Origin: Planctomycetaceae bacterium
GTDB taxonomy: Bacteria; Planctomycetota; Planctomycetia; Planctomycetales; Planctomycetaceae
Direction of reading: 5' to 3'
NCBI GenBank assembly: GCA_020426395.1
Contig: JAGQQC010000003.1
Location: 1 to 34,063, forward strand
DNA: 34,063 nucleotides
Shown: positions 1 through 6,110 of the stretch, one piece after another
Numbering within the stretch: the stretch's first letter is position 1
Layout: each line of letters begins with the position of its first letter
The notes under the pieces: model-generated
What the model saw: the letters and a program-made list of their open reading frames with translations, nothing else
What the model was told of the DNA's origin: nothing
Database searches by the model: none
Translations under genes and position numbers: made by a program

Positions 1-747
1 GGCCAGAAACTGACTTCGGTCGTTCTGGAAGTGAACCCCAAAAAACGAAACCTGGTGGTCAGCCACCGCCAGTATCTGCAAACCCAGCGCGAAGAAGAAC
101 AAGGTAAAGTCTGGGAAACTCTCGCTGTCGGTCAGCAGTACCCGGGCAAAGTCAAAACAATCAAGAACTACGGGGCATTCATCGACCTCGGTTCCATCGA
201 TGGCTTCCTGCATGTCGGCGAAATTAGCTGGATGCGAATTAACCATCCCGGAGATGTCCTGAAAGAAGGACAGGAAGTCGAAGTACAGATCATCTCACTC
301 GACCCGGAGAAAAAACGGATCGGCCTCGGTATGAAGCAACTCGTGCAGAACCCGTGGAAAACGGCCGAGACCCGCTACGAAAAAGGAAAGACGGTTTCCG
401 GCAAGGTCACTCGCGTCACCGACTTCGGTGCGTTTGTCGAACTGGAGCAAGGAGTCGAAGGACTGATCCATATCAGCGAACTCGACCACAAACGAGTAAA
501 CCGGGTGAGCGACGTGCTCAAAGAAGGCCAGCAGGTGGACGTACAGGTGCTGGAAGTCGACCAGAAGAAACACCGCATCGGCCTCTCACTCAAAGCCCTC
601 ATCGCCAAACCGGAAGCCCTTGCTAAAGAGGAACCGGAAGAAGAACCAACCCCCGCCTATGTCCGCAAACGGAAAGAACCCCTCCAGGGAGGGACCGGCA
701 ATACCGGCGGCGGAGGCCTGTTCGGAAATCCCAAGGATTTCTCGTAA
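1..747 (+). CDS. rpsA: 30S ribosomal protein S1, C-terminal part (5' end outside window)
   Basis: The reading frame is open from base 1, so the gene begins upstream of the window. The visible part holds the tail of one S1 RNA-binding domain followed by two complete S1 (OB-fold) domains. Each complete domain carries the typical G-x-V-x3-x-YGAF/DFGAF strand, a GFLHVGEIS or GLIHISEL segment and a closing RIGLG/RIGLS strand. They are followed by a basic and glycine-rich tail. S1 binds mRNA on the small ribosomal subunit and helps initiate translation. The tandem, evenly spaced S1 repeats favour RpsA over single-domain S1 proteins, although a shorter multi-S1 RNA-binding protein cannot be excluded without the N-terminus. 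The gene converges on the minus-strand gene that ends at 862, and no clear intrinsic terminator is visible in the 114 bp between them. Confidence 0.85.
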   Translation, partial: GQKLTSVVLEVNPKKRNLVVSHRQYLQTQREEEQGKVWETLAVGQQYPGKVKTIKNYGAFIDLGSIDGFLHVGEISWMRINHPGDVLKEGQEVEVQIISLDPEKKRIGLGMKQLVQNPWKTAETRYEKGKTVSGKVTRVTDFGAFVELEQGVEGLIHISELDHKRVNRVSDVLKEGQQVDVQVLEVDQKKHRIGLSLKALIAKPEALAKEEPEEEPTPAYVRKRKEPLQGGTGNTGGGGLFGNPKDFS

Positions 748-861
748 ACTGGACTCTTAACGGGTGTTGATTGGAGTTGTGCCTACTATTTGACCTGGGA
801 CAACCTGCGCGCAAGGTGACTCCTGGCAGTCAGATAGAAAATTTCCAATCTTGCTCTGTTA

Positions 862-2628
862 TCAGAACATCTGGCTGAGCGTGTCGATCAACAGGCCGCC
901 CGGGCTGGAGTTGGTGGAGGGCAAGGGTGCCCAGAGAGCTCGGATCAGGTCGATGGCCACGAAAGTGCAAAGCAGCATGATCAGTGCGGATCCGATGGAA
1001 AGCCCTACGGAGAGGCCATCCCACTCGGCGGGTGCAGCAACCATGGCCTGCCCCCCCATACCGGCTGGCATGGGTTGACCAAAATCGGCGGCGCTTTCGC
1101 CTGTTTCGAATCCTTCGTCATCGAAGACATCGTCATCCGCATCGAAGACATCGAATTCATCCAGTGTGGAAACGGATCCATCGTCGTCTTCGAAATCGAA
1201 ATCTTCACCTTCGAATTCATTGAATTCATCAAGCGATTCTTCGAGTTCGAATTCTTCGCTGTCCATGTCTTCGAATTCCGAGTCGGCCATTTCAAAGACG
1301 TCAGCAGAATCGCCTCCCGCCAATGTGGCCGCCTGATCTTCGTCGTCATCCATGAACAGCATTTCGGTATCGTCAGTCGTATCGTCGTCGAGTCCGAATG
1401 CATCGAGATTGTCGGTATCAGGACCACGGCCACCTGGAGTGGCCATCATAGGAATGGTTCCCTTCAGTTCATCGTCCATGCTGATGCCACTGTCATCTTC
1501 CAGAGAGATGCCACTGTCATCCGCCAGATCAAGGGCGATGCCGCTATCATCATCGGGCAACAGTGAAATCGTGCTGTCATCATCGGGTTCGAGGGCGAGA
1601 CCACTGTCGTCCGATTCCAGAGAGATTCCACTATCGACGGGATCATTCAAAGAGATACCACTTTCACCCGCAATACGAATATCCGAGTCTTCACTTTCCG
1701 CCAGCGAAATTCCGCTTTCGTCAACCAGGTCTTCTTCAGAGACCAGGGCAACATCGCTGTCGCTGCCTTCCAATTGGGGCTCCCTGTCACCGACGAGTCG
1801 TACGTCGCTGTCACTGCCAAAATCGAAGGCGGGTTCCGGTTCGTCATCGGCCAGTTTCACATCCGAATCGCTGTCAGCCCCCATTTCTTCCAGTTCAGGT
1901 TCGAGCTGGACATGGCTGTCGCTTTCTTCTGCCGAAAGTGGTACTTCCGGATCGGTTCCGAGAGAGGCGTCGTACGTTTGTTCGACATCGTTATCGGTAT
2001 CGACGATTTTTACATCGCTGTCTGATTTCTTGTTTCTGGTGGTCGGAATTTCCATGTGAGTATCTTCACCGGCCAGTTTCACATCGCTATCGGAATCGTC
2101 CTGAACCAGGCCGACGTCACTATCCGAATCCGCACCGACCAATTTCACATCCGAATCGGTTCCACTCAAGGCTCCTTCCGCAACGGGAACTTCCGAACCA
2201 CTATCGGAGGAAACGATCTTCACGTCACTGTCCGATTGCTTATCGACATTCTGGTCAACCAGACGAACATCACTATCGGAATCGCCAATGGAATCAAACG
2301 AAATTTCCGGCTCGCTGTCTTCGCCGACCAGGTTATCGTCGAGAACCAGTCGTACATCGCTATCGGAAGAACTTTCGGCGAGTGAAGCTGTGTCTTCCGC
2401 GGAGAAGGTCTGCTCAGGAGTTTCTTGCGGCTGATAGAGTGGGACATCCGGATCGGAGTCGGGTCGCTGGCTGCGCAGGTATTCCTGTACCTGATCTTCC
2501 CGAAACTTCCAGGAGCCTCGATCCTGATATCCTCGAATTTCATTACGTACACAGAGCTGTTTCAATTCGTCGGGGGAAATGCCAAGCAGTTCGGCTGCTT
2601 CTTCCAGACTGATGTACCGGTTAGCCAT
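862..2628 (-). CDS. HTH (excisionase/MerR-like) protein with acidic SDSDV/DSGIS repeats and C-terminal membrane anchor
   Basis: The start at 2628 is chosen because GGAG lies upstream of this ATG and the protein then opens with the helix-turn-helix (YISLEEAAELLGISPDELKQL, split here as YISLEEAAELLG + ISPDELKQL). The longer frame from 2664 has no ribosome site. Residues about 1-55 resemble the excisionase-type winged HTH, with the GSWKFREDQVQEYL wing. The middle about 400 residues are strongly acidic and repetitive: roughly a dozen SDSDV(K/R)(L/I) units, then about eight DDSGISL units, then Glu/Asp-rich linkers. Near the C-terminus a hydrophobic segment (GLSIGSALIMLLCTFVAIDL) can span the membrane, leaving a short tail. 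The architecture implies a DNA- or protein-binding head tethered to the membrane through a long flexible acidic stalk. The function is unknown. Serine-rich repeats could be phosphorylation sites, which is inference only. Confidence 0.85.
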   Translation of the reverse strand: MANRYISLEEAAELLGISPDELKQLCVRNEIRGYQDRGSWKFREDQVQEYLRSQRPDSDPDVPLYQPQETPEQTFSAEDTASLAESSSDSDVRLVLDDNLVGEDSEPEISFDSIGDSDSDVRLVDQNVDKQSDSDVKIVSSDSGSEVPVAEGALSGTDSDVKLVGADSDSDVGLVQDDSDSDVKLAGEDTHMEIPTTRNKKSDSDVKIVDTDNDVEQTYDASLGTDPEVPLSAEESDSHVQLEPELEEMGADSDSDVKLADDEPEPAFDFGSDSDVRLVGDREPQLEGSDSDVALVSEEDLVDESGISLAESEDSDIRIAGESGISLNDPVDSGISLESDDSGLALEPDDDSTISLLPDDDSGIALDLADDSGISLEDDSGISMDDELKGTIPMMATPGGRGPDTDNLDAFGLDDDTTDDTEMLFMDDDEDQAATLAGGDSADVFEMADSEFEDMDSEEFELEESLDEFNEFEGEDFDFEDDDGSVSTLDEFDVFDADDDVFDDEGFETGESAADFGQPMPAGMGGQAMVAAPAEWDGLSVGLSIGSALIMLLCTFVAIDLIRALWAPLPSTNSSPGGLLIDTLSQMF

Positions 2629-2850
2629 GTTCTTAGAAACTCCAGGTGTTTGATCGGCTCGCATGAACGCGAGTAAGACAGGATTGCAGATTGAACTGCA
2701 GGAAAGGTTGGTGGCCCAGATTCAATTTACGGGAAGACTTTCGATTCATCCGGCTTTCAGAAAGTTCATTGATGGAACAGTTCTCGAAAGATGGTATGAA
2801 AGAAAAGCTCCCTGCCTTCGGGACCTTCTCTCAATTATAGGGGGATCAAT

Positions 2851-2873
2851 CAGGGGGAAACCCCCTGTTTTTT
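2851..2873 (+). terminator. Intrinsic terminator with no plus-strand gene before it
   Basis: A perfect 7-bp stem, CAGGGGG/CCCCCTG, closes a three-base AAA loop and is followed at once by six T residues on the plus strand. On the minus strand the bases after the hairpin are ATTGATC, so it is oriented for plus-strand transcripts. No plus-strand gene ends upstream, because the preceding gene is on the minus strand. It may stop antisense transcription or end an unannotated small RNA. Confidence 0.75.
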
Positions 2874-3128
2874 ATCGGTAAGCAGCGATCTCGGATCTTA
2901 TTCAACGACAGAATCGTTCTACGAATACTCTACTGTTTCACACCTTCGGCCCGGTGACAATCAGGAGTTCGGTGTAGAACGCAAAAGTGTCACAAACGTT
3001 GGGATGTGCTCTGGGGTTTCATTCCAAATCCGGGAATTCGCTACAGTCGTTAGTATCCCTACCCAGGCTGGCCGTATAAGAAGCTCCTCTCCACCTGTTC
3101 TCCCCTATTCTAAGCCCCCGAGGAGGCA

Positions 3129-3230
3129 ATGCAAGTAGTTTGGGTAGAACAGTTAACGTTTCTGGAAGCTATCGGCTGGGAAACTATGGGGGCCGAATTG
3201 GCTCCGGTCCGATTCTCCCAATCTGGCTGA
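3129..3230 (+). CDS. Possible 33-residue leader peptide or small protein
   Basis: A short open frame begins with ATG just after GAGGAGGCA, a strong Shine-Dalgarno-like string. The spacing is about five bases if GAGG is counted, but only two for the last AGG. The product starts MQVVWVEQLTFLEAIGWE and has no recognised family. It sits about 170 bp before the MFS start and could be a leader ORF or chance. The ribosome-site match is the only positive evidence. Confidence 0.2.
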   Translation: MQVVWVEQLTFLEAIGWETMGAELAPVRFSQSG

Positions 3231-3398
3231 CAGACAGCAGGCCCTCCGCCTCTGCATTGACCTGACGTGTAAAAATGTGAATGATGTGAATACCATCTTT
3301 CGGCTTGTGATGTCCTAAATCCCCTGCCACTTAATAGTTTGGAACAATTCTTCCGGGTGAAACTTCGCCCCGGGAGAACCGACAATCAGGGAGCCACT

Positions 3399-4796
3399 TT
3401 GAGCGATCCGCCCCCCTCAGATACGAGCTTTCAAAAGCGGCTGGAACTCAAGGTCGCCCAGAATCAGGCTCTGTGGTCCTTGGGGCATGTCATCACCAGC
3501 GGGTCGTTCCTCCATTATTTCATTTATGATCTGGACGTCGATTTCCGCGCGATCAGCGTCGTGATCGCTCTTCCGGAACTGGTCGGCTCGCTCGCTCTGT
3601 TTACCCGCCTGCTGCTTCAACTCCAAATCGGGTTAAAAAAAGTCTGGGCAGGGACCCTCATCGCTTCCCGGTTGGTCGCCCTCGGTATCCCGTTTTGTCT
3701 GCTCCTTGATGATAACACCCATCATAGTCGGCATCTGGTGCTGCTTTTGATTGCGCTGTTAGGTGTCTCCGAGATCCTGCAAGCTTTTTCTTACACGGCG
3801 TATGTCTCTTGGCTGTCGGTGCTTTCTCCGCGCTCTCGCTGGGGTGAATTGTTCGCGTTCAGAAACATTGCCAAGCTTGGCGTGTTAATCATCTGGGCCA
3901 CTGCGGTTGGATTTATTCGCGATGCCCTGAACGACCATTATTCGCAAGATAAACTGGAGCTGTTTTATGGTGGCTGCTTTGTGACGGGCTGCCTGCTGCA
4001 ACTCGCTTCCTGGTGGCCACTCAGGAAGATCCATGATCCGGAAACCCACATTGATGTTCATCGGGTTGATTGGAGCGCACTTGTTTTTTCGGTTTTCAAG
4101 CAACGCTCGCTTCGCTGGCTGCTATTACATAGTTGGACACTCGCCTTCTTCAACGGTTTGACACAGTCGGTCTTTTTTTTCTACTCGCGCAATGTGCTGC
4201 ATATCAGTCTGACTTATTCTTTTGTGTTGTTGGGACTGATGCGGTTTGTCAAACTTCCGGTCAGTTACGCAGCCGGCAAGGCGTGCGACTGCGGTTACGA
4301 TAAGCAAATGCTCTGGGGAGGACTATTGCTCGCTAATGCGGGGCTGTTTTTCTGGTTCCCCGCGTCGGCAGAACAGACTTGGTGGCTAGTATTCTGTTAT
4401 TTTCTCTGGGGATTCTACGCCTCCGCGAATATTGGTGGATTGAACTTACTGCTCAAGCATGTCCCTTCGGGGGATAACACCGTTCAACTGGCTCTGTTCC
4501 ATAACATGGCCGGCATGCTGGCCGGGTTGTCCGGCCTGTTGGGAGGGTATCTGCTCAGCGAAGAATTTGCCGCCGGGGATTTCATTCTTCACTCGTTTGA
4601 CTTCGAAATTTTCGGACTCAGCCTCCACCTGGGAGGAGACTCGAACAATCCCGCTAAGTATCACACCATCATCCTCATCTCCCTGATTGGTCGCTACCTG
4701 GCCCTCCTCTTTTTGCTGAAGGTCGATCCGCGACCAGATCGGACAGCGCCCGGGGTGGACGAAACGGTAAGAACCCTCAATTTGGGCTCGGATTGA
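3399..4796 (+). CDS. MFS-type multi-spanning membrane transporter
   Basis: The protein is about 465 residues from the TTG at 3399, which has GGGAG five bases upstream. The frame also runs back to a TTG at 3339 that lacks a ribosome site. The sequence alternates hydrophobic spans with short charged loops, about ten to twelve spans, as in the major facilitator superfamily. A loop with SPRSRWGELFAFRN follows the fifth or sixth span, and a C-terminal half shows similar helix spacing. The substrate cannot be told from sequence. Near the C-terminus a polar insertion (HLGGDSNNPAKYH) lies between the last spans. The stop codon falls within the -35 box of the promoter for the next gene, so this gene and kdsD need not share a transcript. 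Confidence 0.8.
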   Translation: MSDPPPSDTSFQKRLELKVAQNQALWSLGHVITSGSFLHYFIYDLDVDFRAISVVIALPELVGSLALFTRLLLQLQIGLKKVWAGTLIASRLVALGIPFCLLLDDNTHHSRHLVLLLIALLGVSEILQAFSYTAYVSWLSVLSPRSRWGELFAFRNIAKLGVLIIWATAVGFIRDALNDHYSQDKLELFYGGCFVTGCLLQLASWWPLRKIHDPETHIDVHRVDWSALVFSVFKQRSLRWLLLHSWTLAFFNGLTQSVFFFYSRNVLHISLTYSFVLLGLMRFVKLPVSYAAGKACDCGYDKQMLWGGLLLANAGLFFWFPASAEQTWWLVFCYFLWGFYASANIGGLNLLLKHVPSGDNTVQLALFHNMAGMLAGLSGLLGGYLLSEEFAAGDFILHSFDFEIFGLSLHLGGDSNNPAKYHTIILISLIGRYLALLFLLKVDPRPDRTAPGVDETVRTLNLGSD

Positions 4797-4821
4797 CCCT
4801 CTTTTCAGCCGGCGATATAAT
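4793..4821 (+). promoter_or_regulatory. Near-consensus housekeeping sigma promoter for kdsD
   Basis: TTGACC at 4793-4798 and TATAAT at 4816-4821 are separated by exactly 17 bp, an almost perfect sigma-70 arrangement. The TGA stop of the MFS gene is embedded in the -35 box. The expected start near 4828 gives a leader of about 160 nt before kdsD. The -10 box lies in the loop of a small inverted repeat, CCGGCG/CGCCGG (4809-4830), which might modulate access. Confidence 0.65.
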
Positions 4822-4987
4822 CTCCCGCCGGGAGGCACCCCCCTGTTTTCCGGCCCGAAACCGGCGTTTGAATCCGCTTGAGACTGGTCTCTGACGGACG
4901 AACATAAACCCTTACGCCGCAAACCGTTGGGATGGATCCTGGCGGACTTGTTCTGTTCACCGCAATTCTCGTCAGGGATGATGATCG

Positions 4988-6055
4988 ATGAATCGCGCGG
5001 CTACCCGAAAAACGGCCTCCGCTCTGCTCCCCCAAACTGAGAACGACTCAATCTTGCAGGAGGCGATGGATGTTCTGCAAACCGAGGGAGCCGCTCTCAT
5101 CAAACTGGCCCAACGCCTGGATCGCGATTTCTGCCGCGCCGTACAGCTTCTGACGGAATGTCGGGGAACCGTTATCCTGACAGGGATTGGCAAAGCAGGT
5201 CTGATCGCGCAAAAAATCGCAGCCACACTTTCCTCCACCGGAACGCGTTCTCTGTTCCTGCATCCGGTTGAAGCTGTTCATGGCGACCTGGGATTCATGC
5301 GGCAAGGGGATACCCTGCTGGCACTCTCCAATAGTGGCGAGACAGAAGAACTGCTTCGATTGCTCCCGTTCGTCAACAGTCTGGACATCCCGATTATCGC
5401 CATCACGGCGCGTAAAGAGAGTTCGCTAGCCTTCGCAGCCGAAGTCGTGGTGACGCTCGGTCAGCAAACGGAAGTCGGACCTCATGGTTTGGCTCCTTCC
5501 ACGAGCACCACCTCTATGCTGGGACTGGGAGATGCTCTCGCGCTGGTCACCGCCCGGCGCCGGGGATTCAAACCGGAACAATTCGCCACCTGGCATCCAG
5601 GAGGCAGTCTGGGACTCAAGTTCAAAACCGTACGGGATCTGATGCGAGTCGGTTCCCGGGTGAGAATTGCTTCCGAAGAGCAATCTGTGCGAGTGGTTCT
5701 GGCAACTTCGCATATCGACGGACGCCGAACAGGAGCCATTATCCTGATCGATACTCAAGGTTTTCTCACCGGAATTTTTACCGACTCGGATCTCGCCCGG
5801 TTACTGGAAACACGACACGAATCACAACTGGATGCTCCGATCAAAAATGTCATGACTCACAATCCAGTCACCGTAACTGGCGATCTGTTGATTTCGGATG
5901 CTGTAGAACTGTTATCGACGCGAAAGCTGAGCGAACTGCCTGTGATCGATGCACAACAACGACCAATCGGGATGCTCGACATCACCGATGTCATCAGCTT
6001 ACTTCCCGCCGGCAATCAGTCGGTGACAGTTGACGGTTCCGCAAAAGCGGCCTGA
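4988..6055 (+). CDS. kdsD: Arabinose-5-phosphate isomerase, KpsF/GutQ/KdsD family
   Basis: This 355-residue cytoplasmic enzyme interconverts ribulose 5-phosphate and arabinose 5-phosphate, the first step to KDO of the LPS inner core. Residues about 45-180 form the SIS domain, with the family signatures GIGKAGLIAQKIAATLSSTG and HPVEAVHGDLG and the phosphosugar loop NSGETEELL at about 115-123. Residues about 210-340 carry two CBS domains, seen as the SDLARLLE segment, MTHNPVTV, and LSELPVID followed by GMLDITD. Length and domain order match KdsD. The ATG at 4988 is the first in the frame. The LptC/LptA-like gene follows 55 bp downstream, so the pair reads as an LPS-building and LPS-export unit, comparable to kdsD-kdsC-lptC-lptA in proteobacteria but without kdsC. 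Confidence 0.92.
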   Translation: MNRAATRKTASALLPQTENDSILQEAMDVLQTEGAALIKLAQRLDRDFCRAVQLLTECRGTVILTGIGKAGLIAQKIAATLSSTGTRSLFLHPVEAVHGDLGFMRQGDTLLALSNSGETEELLRLLPFVNSLDIPIIAITARKESSLAFAAEVVVTLGQQTEVGPHGLAPSTSTTSMLGLGDALALVTARRRGFKPEQFATWHPGGSLGLKFKTVRDLMRVGSRVRIASEEQSVRVVLATSHIDGRRTGAIILIDTQGFLTGIFTDSDLARLLETRHESQLDAPIKNVMTHNPVTVTGDLLISDAVELLSTRKLSELPVIDAQQRPIGMLDITDVISLLPAGNQSVTVDGSAKAA

Positions 6056-6110
6056 GAAGTTTTCCTTAACCTTTACGTAAATCCCCATCCTCCACACGGA
6101 AACAAACCGA

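Larger units (their letters stand above)
2629..3398. other. Long intergenic region between divergent genes
   Basis: This 770-bp stretch separates the divergent HTH-repeat gene and the MFS gene. It contains one strong hairpin terminator (2851-2873) facing the plus strand and one short open frame with a purine-rich leader (3129-3230). The rest shows no convincing coding frame or RNA family that I recognise. Promoters for both flanking genes should lie here, but no near-consensus -35/-10 pair stood out. Confidence 0.5.

Noticed and set aside
1480-2380. Repeated DNA blocks that could suggest a CRISPR array or minisatellite
   Set aside because: The period follows codons of the SDSDV/DSGIS repeats with variable spacing. 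There are no constant direct repeats with unique spacers.
1352-2612. Long plus-strand open frames of 235 and 349 codons opposite the HTH-repeat gene
   Set aside because: They are antisense shadows of the acidic repeats, with Ser-rich or Arg/His-rich low-complexity translations and no start signal. The minus-strand frame has the HTH, repeats and anchor.
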